Below, piece after piece: positions 37,239-48,419 of a DNA stretch of 64,000 nt. Source of the stretch: Theobroma cacao. Taxonomy: Eukaryota; Streptophyta; Magnoliopsida; Malvales; Malvaceae. The translations under genes were made by a program, and so were the position numbers. The notes below the pieces were generated by a model. It was given only the letters and a program-made list of their open reading frames with translations. It was not told the DNA's origin and made no database searches. Numbering within the stretch: position 1 is the first letter of the stretch; the number at the start of each line of letters is the position of its first letter. The stretch is from positions 9,658,623 through 9,722,622 of the forward strand of contig NC_030850.1 in assembly GCF_000208745.1 (NCBI RefSeq), written 5' to 3'.

Positions 37239-37330
37239 ATTCCTGCTTCTCAGCCTATCTTCTTCACACACACCAAAAAGAAACAAAAAACCAAAAATGG
37301 CTTTCGAGATCAGCAATGTTCTTTCATGGA

Positions 37331-38393
37331 CAAGGGCAGCTCAATAAATTCAAAGACCTAAAGTGAAATATTCAAATAAGATTTTTTTTTAATTGAAATT
37401 AAAAAAAATTATTAAAATTTTATTCTTCTAACGTAACACGTGGGAATCTGCCGAACAGTTCGGGCCAAATCTTGAAGAAAGCTAAAAAGCGTTGTTTGAT
37501 GAGTTTTTGAGATGTAAAATTTTTAATTAAACTTTTATAATCAAGTTTTTCTAATATTTCTTTTTCAAATGATAATATAACCAATCCATTTAATAAGATT
37601 TTATTAATTTTAGTTTTGAAAAACTTCTTTCTCCTAAAGCAACACTTAGGGAATTGTTAATATTATTCTAAAAGCAATATATACATTTGGAAAAGAATCG
37701 AGTCTTCTTATATGATTAAGCATGTCAATTGGACTGTTTTCTTACTGTATAATTTCTTTTAAAATTTTTAACTCTGAAAATAAATTGAAACCATCAATGT
37801 TAGAGTAGTTATTATATTTTAAGGAACATTCAAGATTAAGGTAATATTCTTGCAAATAAGGCTCACAGTTTTATGAAGATAATAAAAGAACAGACTTGTG
37901 TATTTTTTGGAGAAAAATTGAAATTAAAGGAAGAAAGAGCAAATGAGAAAGGAAGATTTCAAAAGTAGATATTACACATTGAAAAAAAATAATTAGTTTT
38001 ATATATAGGAAAAAAATAGCTGTTGGCAATCATTAAATGCGTTGATTGGAAATAAGAGAAATAAGTGAGAAAAAAAAGCTATTGGAAATAATTAAATACA
38101 TATGACTGTTAGTTTATTGGAAATGAGAGAATATAGTTGAGAATTAATAGCATTCTAGAAATAAGAAAGTAATAGAAAATTGAGATTTATTAGGCATATA
38201 ATTAAAAAAGTGAAAGAACAAATAATTTTATTAATTTTTTTTACTTTATATTCTTTTAATTTTTATATATTTTAATATAATTAATTATATTATAATTATT
38301 ATAAAATTATAAATTTTTTGTAAAGTTGGGGTCTTCCCCAAATTGGGGGCCTAAAGCCCTTGCTTGGGTGGCTTCACCCAAGGGCCAGCCTTG
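37331..38393 (+). mobile_element. hAT-like non-autonomous transposon, copy 2 (inside the P450)
   Basis: 1063 bp, homologous over its length to 3773-4797. Ends: CAAGGGCAGCTC at the left and CAAGGCTGGCCC (reverse complement) at the right. The target duplication is TTCATGGA (37323-37330) against CTCATGGA (38394-38401), 7 of 8 matching. It cuts the P450 after codon 11. About 72 bp near 37430-37501 (including CGAACAGTTCGGGCCAAATC) are absent from copy 1. Confidence 0.85.
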
Positions 38394-39016
38394 CTCATGG
38401 ATTGTATTTTGCCTAGCTGCAATGTTCTCCACCATTTTCTTGAAACGCAAGAAAAGTTGTTACAAAATAAGAGAAAACTCCCTCCAAGGTAGATGAGACT
38501 TCCTTTGATAGGTGAAACAATAGAGTTCTACAAAACTCAAAGTAACAATCGATTTTTTGAGGAGTTTGTTGAACCCCGGATTGCAAAGTATGGAAAAATC
38601 TTCAAAACAAGCCTCATGGGATCACCTATTGTCGTTGTAAATAGAGTTGAAGCCAATCGGTTCATCCTGTCAAATGAATTCAAGTTGGTGATAAGCTCAT
38701 GGCCTTCATCCTCAGTTCAACTCACTGGCATTCTATCATGGAAAAACAAGGGGATTAGCACCGTTGCCTTTGCAGACTGGTAGCCTCTTGTCTCAACTAT
38801 GCAGGGCTAGAGGCTTTAGTGCCAAAAATATGCAACACAGTTCAACTGCACCTTGACAAAAATTGGCACGATAAAGATAATGTCAGCCTTTATTGTTCAA
38901 CAAAACTTTTGACCTTTACCATAGTCTTTGAGTGCTTGTTAGTGATCAACGTTTAGCCACAAATGTTAGATACTTTTGAGAGAGTTTTAGAAGGTGGTTT
39001 TGCTCCACGAGTTCAC

Positions 39017-39352
39017 TGTTGAGATAAAAACTAGCTTGAATGTGATTTTGTCTAACTATGTACAGGACAAGTGTCCACTTTGTTTTGTTGTGATGGTTTG
39101 GTAATTCACAGTGCATGCTATTGCACATTTGTCCTAGGACGTGTAAGCACTACATGTTTGCTCTAATGTTGTGTCAAACACTTGGATATTTTTTGTACAA
39201 TTGTTAGTTAAATAGCTCTTGTATATATTTATGCATTTCTCCTCAGTTAATGCAAGGGATCGATATTAACCAAGTTCTGTTCTTTGTTTTGTCTATTGCT
39301 GTTACTTTCTCCTTTGCATGCCTGCTGCCTCTTTTCTATATTAACAAGAACA
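39017..39352 (+). repeat. Left LTR of the P450-inserted copia element
   Basis: 336 bp, TG...CA. Matches 44409-44726 from the GCTTGAATG block onward. Confidence 0.92.
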
Positions 39353-39364
39353 GGTATCAGAGCT
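39353..39364 (+). other. Primer-binding site
   Basis: GGTATCAGAGCT directly after the LTR is the standard initiator Met tRNA-type priming site of plant copia elements. Confidence 0.85.
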
Positions 39365-39447
39365 ATGAATTGATCCTTTGAGTCATTTAAACACTTACAA
39401 ATTACCTTGAAAGTATCATCTACAATAGCCAAACTTATTTATCAAAC

Positions 39448-42400
39448 ATGTCAACTTCAACTTCAACCATTACACAGCAGTCACCTCTTTTTTTTTTTTA
39501 TGGTTCCAATTATGCAGTTTGGGCCATAAAAATGAAGGCATTTCTAAGAGGTGTTAACCTCTGGAATGCTGTTGAGTTTGAAACTGAATTGTCAGTGCTG
39601 AAGGAGAATGCTACGTAGGCTCAAGTGAAGCAATATGAAGAAGATATTGCAAAGAGATATAGAGCCTTGTCATTCATACATTTAACAGTGTCTGAATCAG
39701 TTTTCAACAGGATTATGGGATGTGAGACTGCAAACAAGGCTTGGAGTAAACTTGAGAAGGAGTTTTTGGGGTCTGCAAGGATCAAACATGTGTGTTTGCA
39801 AAATCTCAGAAGGAAATATGAGCTTCTGAGAATGAAAGAGAATCAGACAGTAGGTGAGTTTGTTGAAGATCTGATGAAACTTGTAAATCAGATCAGACTC
39901 ATGGGGGACTCCCTTATTGATTTGAAAGTGGTAGAAAATATTATGTTGAGCCTACCAGAAAGGTTCAATTCCATAATCACCACTCTAGAGCAAGTTAAGG
40001 ATATTACAAAGCTCTTAATATCAGACTTAGTGCTTTGGAAGCTGATGAACAGAGGAAGGCAGCAAGAAGAGATGAAAGGGTTGATCATGCACTGACAGCT
40101 CGTGTAAAAGGTAAAGCTCCTGCTGATTCTTCATTTAAAAAGAATTCAAATGAGAATAAAGAAAAAGACAAAGCTGGTACATCTACTGGAAGATTTCAAA
40201 ACAAAAAAAGGCAAGTTTCCAATTTGCCCTCATTATAAAAAGAGAAGCCATTCTGAAGCTTATTGCTGGTTTAGACTTGGAGTTAAATGCAATGCATGTA
40301 AGCAACTGGGGCATGTAGAAAAAGTCTGCAAGAACAAAGCTGAGGTTGCAGACAAAAAGCAACAGATTGCAAAGCAAGTCGAGAAAGTTGAAGTTGCAGA
40401 GGAAGTGTTGTTCATGACTATTGAAGACTCTAACTCAGCAGACTATAATCATTGGCTTCTCGACAGTGCATGCTCTAATCATCTGACTTCAAAGGCTGAG
40501 CTATTCTCAGAACTGGATACTGATCATTGCTCTTCAGTTAAAATTGGAAATGGCTTTATATTGAATGCTGTGGGGAAAGGAACAGTTGCAATTCAAACTG
40601 CTTCAGGCACCAGGTATGTTTTGAATGTGCTTCTGGTTCCTGAAATAACTCAAAATTTATTAAGTGTTGGTCAGTTAATTGATGAAGATTACATGTTGGT
40701 ATTCAAGAACAATGCATGCACAGTTTATGAATCCTCTGGTGTCTATATGATGTTTGTTCCTATGGTGAGAAATTGCTTCCCTGTTAAATGGGGAAATTTG
40801 TGCTTATCTGCAATAGAATCTTCATCAGAACAAATTTATCTGTGGCACAAGAGGCTAGGCCATTGCAATTATAAGTCATTGTTGCAAGTAAGTGCTTCTG
40901 GTTTGTTGTTGAATCTTCCTAAACTACATGGAGATGGTCCTATATGCAGCTTCTGTCAATATGGTAAGCTGACTAGAAGGTCTTTTCCTAAAGCAAGTTT
41001 GAATAGAGCAGAACATAGATTGGAGTTAGTTCATTCAGATATTGTTGGACCTATAAGTGAGTCTTCTTTAAATGGAAGCAAATATTTTGTTATCTTTATT
41101 GATGATATGTCCAGAATGACTTGGATTTACTTCATACAGCATAAGTCAGAAGTGTTCTCAGTATTTCAAAAATTCAAAGCAAAAGTTGAGAATGAATCTG
41201 ACTGCAGAATTAAGACCTAAGGACAGACAATGAAGGTGAGTACATTTATTCAGAATTCACAATCTCTCTAGAGAAGGAGGGCATTCATCACCAACTAACA
41301 ACTCCATATTGTCCTGAGCAGAATGGTGTTAGTGAGAGGAAGAACAGAACAATTATTGAGATGTCCAAGTGTCTCCTGTTTGAGAAGAAGCTTCCTAAAA
41401 GCTTCGGGGCTGAGGCAGCTAACACTGCAGTTTATCTGCAAAATATTCTAATCACTCAAGCTGTGAATAATGAAACTCCTTATGAAGCTTGGTACAGCTC
41501 CAAACCATCTGTGGATCATTTGAGGATCTTTGAATCCATTTGCTATTTCCATGTTCCTGAAGAACTTAGAGACAAGCTGCAGCCCAAGGCAAAGTTGGGA
41601 GTTTTTATAGGTTATAGTCAGCAGTCAAAAGCTTACAGGATTTATCAAATTGAATCTGGCAAAGTCTCTGTTAACAGACATGTAACATTTGATGAAGGTG
41701 CATACTAGAACTAGGAAAAGAATCAAATGCAGCATACTAAATTTCTAGATGAAGATGTTAATCTTCAACCTGCAAGCAGTAAAGAGATACTTGATGCAGA
41801 ATAGATTGTAGATGAACCTCCTGTGAGAGGTACTCGATCATTACAAGAAATTTATGAAAGTTGCAATGTAGTTGTATTTGAACTTGCTACACCTGAAGAA
41901 GCTATTGTATTACCAGAATGGAAAGAAGCAATGGAAGAAGAATAGAAGATGATAAATCTCAACAAGACATGGAGCTTGGTAGACAGACCTAAGCATCATC
42001 ATGTTCTTGGAGTGAAATGGGTGTTTAGAATGAAGCTGAACTCAGATGGCTCTTTGAACAAGCATAACGCAAGGCTTGTTGTTAAAGGCTTTGCTCAATT
42101 GCCTGGAGTAGACTATCATGAAACATTTGCACCAGTTGCAAAAATGGATACCATTCGACTACTGCTAGCATTGTCAGCTAAGTTTAAATGGAAAATTTTC
42201 CATTTGGATATCAAATTTTCTTTCTTAAATGGTGATTTGCAGGAAGAAATTTTCATTGAGCAGCCTTAGTTTTGAAAGTGAGCCTAACCGAGACAAAGTG
42301 TACAAACTTCATAAGGCATTCTATGGCCTGAAGCAGGCACCACGTGCCTGGTATTGCAAATTTGATGACTATTTGAAAGGTCAAGATTTTCAAAAGAGCA

Positions 42401-43419
42401 GTAATGAAGCTACTTTATATATACAGAAAATTGATGATCAAAATCCTTTGATTATTTCTTTGTATGTTAATGACATGTTAGTTACAGGAGGAGATGATCA
42501 AAGAATTGCAAAACTCAAGCTTGAAATGCAAAGCAGATTTAGAATGACAGATCTTGGATAGATGAGTTATTTTCTGGGGTTACAAATCTTTCAAGGTAAT
42601 ACTGGAATTTTCATATGCCAATCAAATTACATTGGTGAGACTCTGGACAAGTTTAAAATGACAGATTGCAAGACAGTAGCCACTCCACTTATTCCTCATG
42701 AGAAGCTGTCAATTGACAAAGGGTCTGCACTCGAAAATCCTTCAGCCTTTAGAAGCTTGATAGGATCATTACTTTATATTTGTGCATCAAGACCTGACCT
42801 GATGTTTGCTGCAAGTTATCTGTCTAGGTTCATGAGGTTCCAACAACTCAGCATTTCTCAACAGCAAAAAGAGTGTTTAGATATTTAAAAGGCACTACAA
42901 ATTTTGGTCTTCAGTTTACTTATTCTGATGAAAATCCAGTTGAGTTGGTTGGATTCTCGAATAGTGACTGGGCAGGCTGTGTGGATGATTGTAAAAGCAC
43001 TTCTGGATATGTGTTTACATTAGGAAATGGTGTTTTTTTGTTGGAATTCAAAGAAGCAAGAAACCACTACCCAATCATCTGCAGAAGCAGAGTATATAGC
43101 AGCAGCTACAACTGCAAATCAAGCCATTTGGGTGAAAAAGATCTTAATTGATCTTGGCTTTCTTCATGTGCCTCCAGTCAAGCTGTATGTGGACAACAAA
43201 TCTGCTATTGCCATGGTAAAAAATCCTGTCTTTCATAGCAGAACAAAACATATCAAGGTCAAACACCATTCCTTGAGAGAAGCTGAGAAGAATCAAGAGA
43301 TATCCATTCGGCATTGTAGCTCCAGTGATCAGCTTGTAGACATTTTAACCAAACCTCTTCACTTGTCCAGGTTTGAAGAACTGAGAAGCAAATTAAATGT
43401 TCAGCAAGCTAGTATTTAG
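39448..43419 (+). pseudogene. Copia gag-pol polyprotein, disrupted
   Basis: From ATG 39448 the gag region (with W-I-K-M-K-A-F-L and E-F-V-E-D-L-M-K-L motifs) carries a stop at about 39616. Around 40270-40330 lies a zinc knuckle, CNACKQLGHVEKVC. The protease motif at about 40453 reads LLDSACSNHLT, with Ala where copia proteases have Gly. Pre-integrase LWHKRLGHCN (about 40840) and integrase core follow, with a stop at 41218-41220. RT runs from W-V-F-R-M-K (about 42018) through Y-G-L-K-Q-A-P-R-A-W to Y-V-N-D at about 42460, where the second position of the usual catalytic Asp pair region has changed. RNase H runs to the stop at 43417-43419. Several stops and frame changes make it non-autonomous. 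Confidence 0.9.
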
Positions 43420-43446
43420 GAGCGTTCCTTTGGAATGGGAGGGCCA

Positions 43447-44408
43447 TGAAATTTTGAAATTTTTTATATATTATATATTTTTTAATAATTTTGTAAAATA
43501 ATTTTTATTAAATAATTAAATAATAAAAAATAATAAAATGATCTTACAAACTCTATTCAATTTTACTCAAATTTTTAAATTTCTNNNNNNNNNNNNNNNN
43601 NNNNNNNNNNNNNNNNNNNNNNNNNNNNNNNNNNNNNNNNNNNNNNNNNNNNNNNNNNNNNNNNNNNNNNNNNNNNNNNNNNNNNNNNNNNNNNNNNNNN
43701 NNNNNNNNNNNNNNNNNNNNNNNNNNNNNNNNNNNNNNNNNNNNNNNNNNNNNNNNNNNNNNNNNNNNNNNNNNNNNNNNNNNNNNNNNNNNNNNNNNNN
43801 NNNNNNNNNNNNNNNNNNNNNNNNNNNNNNNNNNNNNNNNNNNNNNNNNNNNNNNNNNNNNNNNNNNNNNNNNNNNNNNNNNNNNNNNNNNNNNNNNNNN
43901 NNNNNNNNNNNNNNNNNNNNNNNNNNNNNNNNNNNNNNNNNNNNNNNNNNNNNNNNNNNNNNNNNNNNNNNNNNNNNNNNNNNNNNNNNNNNNNNNNNNN
44001 NNNNNNNNNNNNNNNNNNNNNNNNNNNNNNNNNNNNNNNNNNNNNNNNNNNNNNNNNNNNNNNNNNNNNNNNNNNNNNNNNNNNNNNNNNNNNNNNNNNN
44101 NNNNNNNNNNNNNNNNNNNNNNNNNNNNNNNNNNNNNNNNNCAAGACTTCGAAACAAAATGAATGATAAGTTTTTTATAAATAATTTAGTTGTTTATATT
44201 TAAAAAGATATTATCATCGTCGAATAAAATTTTTCTAGAGTACTATTATAAGTTTTTTTTTTTTATTTACATGTTATATAAAATTATTGTTTGTTTTAAA
44301 TCTTTTAATTATTAATGATTAAGTTTAATATATTAATTTAAAAAAATTTTAACTTTTATTTTTTTTAGCCTTTGGCTCCTCTAATAAAAATTAGCTAGCT
44401 CCGCCCTT
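43447..44408. mobile_element. Probable hAT-type element nested at the 3' LTR edge, mostly masked by a gap
   Basis: The right edge reads GCTAGCTCCGCCCTTG. Its reverse complement, CAAGGGCGGAGCTAGC, is like the very common plant hAT terminus CAGGGGCGGAGCCAG. The left edge, GGGCCATGAAATTTTG, resembles the matching inner terminus. AT-rich DNA and the 557-base gap lie between. It replaced or deleted about the first 20 bases of the copia right LTR. I could not identify a target duplication. Confidence 0.5.
43585..44141. other. Assembly gap (N run)
   Basis: 557 consecutive N. The real length is unknown. Frames running through it are meaningless. Confidence 0.99.
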
Positions 44409-44726
44409 GCTTGAATGTCATTTTGTCTAACTATGTACAGACAAGTGTCTACTTTGTTTTGTTGTGCTGGTTTGGTAATTCACAGTGCATGCTGCTGCAC
44501 ATTTGTCCTAGGACGTGTAAGCACTGCATGTTTGCTCTAATGCTGTGTCAAACACTTGTATATTTTTTGTACAAGTGTTAGTTAAATAGCTCTTGTATAT
44601 ATTTATGCATTTCTCCTCAGTTAATGCAAGGGATCCATATTAACCAAGTTCTGTTCTCTGTTTTGTCTATTGCTTTTACTTTCTCCTTCGCATGCCTGCT
44701 GCCTCTTTTCTGTACTAACAAGAACA
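44409..44726 (+). repeat. Right LTR of the P450-inserted copia element (5' end missing)
   Basis: 318 bp matching the left LTR from GCTTGAATG to AAGAACA. Followed by the TTCAC duplication, after which the P450 reading resumes with FPGSKFS. Confidence 0.9.
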
Positions 44727-45833
44727 TTCACTTCCCTGGCTCTAAATTTTCAACAGCGAAGAGAGCAAGGCTAGAGATAGCAAAGATGTTGGTGGAAGTA
44801 GTGGCCGAAAAGAGAAAAGAAATGGAAAGCAGCTTGCAAGAAGGGGAAAGAGGAGTGCTACTATCGCTATTGGTGGCTGCAATGATTCGAGGGGATATTA
44901 CGGGCAAGAGGTCATCGATAATGTAGTTTTGCTCGTCTTTGCAGCAAATGATACAACTTCGTTCGGCATTGCCGTGGCATTTAAAATGTTGGCTCAACAT
45001 CCAGAGTGCTATTCTCTCCTCCTCCAAGGTACCGTCACTTGAGCTTTTTATGAATTATAATCCAACTTCCGCTTCCTTGTACATAACTTAGATATGCAGT
45101 ACTTAATTTCCTCCTTAAGTCTTTCTCAATTCTGACGTGAAAGCACCGTCTTGTTCACCAGAACATGCTAATATAATAAACAATAAAAGGCCAGGTGAGA
45201 ATCTGGTGTTAGAAGACGTGAAGAAAATGAAGTATACCTGGCAAGCTGCTCGAGAAAGCATGCGGCTATTCCCTCCCATCTTTGGCTCTTTCAGGAAAGC
45301 AGTTGCTGGCATTGAATATCAAGGATTCACCACTCCCAAAGGATGGAAGGTACGCGTTATTGATTTCTTTTTTTGCTTCAACAACAAGAAAAGTTGACGA
45401 AAACTTGAAATAGATTCCCCTTACAAAATGACTTTCCTTTTGCGGTGGCATGCAGGTGCTATGGACAGCGTATGGAACACATTACTGTGGAGTGTATTTC
45501 CAAGATCCTCAACGTGTTGATCCGAGCAGATTTGAGGAATTTGTTCCACCCTACGTTTTTCTTCCTTTTGGAGGAGGACCAAGTGTCTGTGCAGGCTATC
45601 AGCTTGCCAAGTTGAATATCCTCATCTTCGTGCATTATGTTGTTACTCGTTACAACTGGTCATTGATCTATCCCGATGAGTCAATCACCATGGCTCCCCT
45701 CCCGTTTCCTTCTCAGGGAATGCCTGTCAAGATTTCTCCTAAGTTATTTGTAAAGCCACATGGGGATTTCTTTTTTTATTTGATTATATTCTTTGTAAAG
45801 ATTATTTGTTTTGGGTTTCTCCTCTTCTCATAG

Positions 45834-48419
45834 GCTGTATTGTTTATCACCATTCATCTATATGTATATATGTCAATGGCACGGATGCAACAAACAAGAG
45901 CACATAACCCTTAACTCAGAATAATTTCTACCTAAATATCACTTGAGCTAAAGCCTAATAGCTCGTTAATTTCCTTCTAATGAATTAAATATGAATACAC
46001 GTTGCCTAGATGCGTCCTTACAAAGTTTAACTAGCCAAGCCTTTACAATTAAACTGCATTAATTATGAGCAAAGATGGAACCACACTTTTCTGTTTAGGG
46101 AATAAAAGTCCTAAAACACATAATACTAAGGGTTAAAACTTTTTATGCTAAATATTGAACCACCTACAACATATCACGTAATCTAATATAATAAACACAA
46201 ATTATAGAAACACTATAACATAATAATAATAATTAAGCTAAGCACAGGGATTTTTTTATCCCATAAAAATTATTTATGAAGTGCAATTTCATGTTTATGG
46301 TGTCGCAGTATGTTAACAAAATTTTAAATTTTACGATTAATTTAACACAAGTTTAAATTAATTAACAACCCTAGCATTGGAGTAGCAAAGTTTGCAAAGT
46401 TGATACAGTAAACATTACCAGTTTTAAATACATTTAAAATTAAAATTATACAAAAAAATGATAGTTATTAATAAAATAGTATAACATTGATCAGGTTGAG
46501 CTCAGACCTAAAAATTTTATAATCAATCCGAATCCAAGTTGGGTCAAGCTAATGGATCTTAAAGAATAACCCGATCTTTGAACGCCTCTAATTATAAAAT
46601 CCAAGGGTAGTTTGTTCAAAATTGGCACCAACACTCCTTTTATTTCCAACTTGTAATATTATGGGCAGACTTTGGTTTGGTAGGTAATTCCAGTAAAATA
46701 GATAGATTATTTAAAACAATTAATTGAGCATTCCTAACACCAAATCTTCATGTTTATAATATATGTTTATAATTGAGCATGTACTTTTGAAATTGGAATA
46801 CAAATTTTTGTATTCGTATGAGATTGTTCCAAATATATGTTCTAGAATGTCATGAGCTTTGAAATGGTATACATACAAGAGCAGGTTAACCCACATCATG
46901 CTGAAAATTAACCTTGCATACAATTCATATTCCTAATGACAACATAGGCCAAGAGAGACAGAGAGGCAGACACAGAGACTTTGGTTAATGTTGGTTCATA
47001 GACATAAACGTCTGGTACGGCATATGTCAAAACATCCCTTGACAACTGGAGGTGTGTAAATATAAACCGAACTAAACAATTAAACCAAATCGAAATGAGT
47101 TCATTTTTTTCAATTCGATTAGTTCAATTATTTAGATAGTTTGATTAGGATAATTTAGTTATTAAAGTTAATTCGGTTCGATTTCGGTTAGGCATTTTCC
47201 TAACTGAGCTTAAGTTATTTGCTCAAAACTATTTATGAAACCCAAAATTCACTGCATAGTTTCTGCGAGGAAAGCATAGCATATGCCAAATGCACGCCTG
47301 ATTCTCTCCGACAAAACAATAAGATTTCAGCTGGCCAATTCCATTTCTAAATCAGACAAAACAAAAAGAATTTAGCTGCCCAATTATGTCTGTTCTGATT
47401 CTATACTGTGCTCCTCACCAACAGAAATGCTAACAACTTTCCTTTAGTCAGCTGGATTATTTATGCTCTACAATAAATCAAAGCCTCAAAGGCAAAAAAT
47501 ACTCTTTTCTCACGGTTCCTTTATAATTACTTCCCCACCCCTTAACCAACCCCTTTCCTTCTACTTATCCAGAATGCTTCCACAATTTCACGTTTCCAGC
47601 ATGCAACTGTTTGCACAGCACCTATCAGCATCATGTAAATACATAAATCACGTACAACCTATGCAAATGACATTTGCTAGCAAAAATGCAATACAAGAAA
47701 TGGCTCTATAACTACCAGCAATTCTAAAAGCATGCAACTTAAAGAATAAGGTAGGATTCGTTCGAAAGAATATAGATTCTTTCACCCTAAAATTTTTATT
47801 TACAAAATAAAATATGAAAACTAATTAATAAAAGACAGTCTCATATCCGACCTTGTAGTGATTGTGCTCTACGATGGCCACTCTACTACTATAAATGGGT
47901 TAAAATCAAGAAATCTTTCTCAATTGCGACATCAACTAATTGTGCTTGGAATTTAGATGATGCCTAAACTAGTGAACAAACTCTAGCAAAACAAGACTTA
48001 TGGGATGGGAATGAATGAATACACCAAGGGAGTATATGAGATGGAAAAAGAGTCTCCCTATTATGCAGCCCATCCCACGAACCCAAATTCAAAGAAAAAC
48101 AAAATTAATGAATGAGAACTGCTGCTAAAGGAGCAACAATATTCTGTACTAAACACACTACTTGGGTACTAGCAAGAAGGCAAACACATCATCTTTCCAA
48201 GAAAGCTATTAACATGCTGAAGTGGTTTTTCCTGGCTTCAGTTGCCTTCCTGTCTTTTTTTAAAGTTTTAAATCAAATAAGAGTTAAAAAATTACTTCGT
48301 AGTACTAAATGAAAGAATTAAATAAATTTTCAAGTGGTTCCAAAAAGCAAATAATCATGAGTCAAAAATTTGTCAACAGCTACATAGACAGTTACTTTCT
48401 CATATATCCATAGTATTTC
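45834..48419. other. Intergenic region, no gene seen
   Basis: The region around 47040-47210 has GGTTCG/AACCGAA-type degenerate repeats that resemble a common plant non-coding repeat. Other frames have no domain. The 3'UTR of the phosphatase gene should lie at the right end. Confidence 0.5.

Larger units (their letters stand above)
39017..44726 (+). mobile_element. Ty1/copia LTR retrotransposon (inside the P450)
   Basis: A 5-bp target duplication TTCAC is present at 39012-39016 and 44727-44731. The left LTR is complete, TGTTGAGA...AAGAACA, and is followed at once by the primer-binding site GGTATCAGAGC, complementary to initiator Met tRNA. Gag-pol domains follow in copia order (protease, integrase, RT, RNase H). 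After the last stop comes a purine tract, GGAATGGGAGGG (about 43434-43446). The right LTR lacks its first bases because another element and an N gap sit at its edge. The two LTRs differ at about 14 positions plus one indel over roughly 318 bp (counted by eye), so the insertion is fairly old. It has the same orientation as the P450. Confidence 0.92.
37297..45833 (+). pseudogene. Cytochrome P450 pseudogene (CYP716/CYP718 type, CYP85 clan)
   Basis: Intact relatives are ER-anchored monooxygenases. Pieces in order: 37297-37330 (MAFEISNVLSW, start of the membrane anchor); 38402-39016 (rest of the anchor, then RLPLIGET, KLVISSWPSSSVQL and, after a frameshift near 38750, HRCLCRLVASCLNYAGLEAL); 44727-45028 (FPGSKFSTAKRARLEI, then after another frameshift the I-helix FAANDTTS); 45162-45349 (K-helix ESMR of ExxR); 45456-45833 (heme loop PFGGGPSVCAG). 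Two GT-AG introns survive in the 3' half. It is inactivated by a hAT-like insertion at 37331, a copia insertion at 39017, a one-base frameshift with a stop near 38490, stops in the 38760-38955 region, and a frameshift near 44900. The usual Arg of the heme loop is Ser. The CYP718 or CYP716 assignment rests on recalled family motifs. Confidence 0.88.

Noticed and set aside
43538..44203. Long frames across the N run on both strands
   Set aside because: They consist almost only of unknown residues from the 557-base gap.
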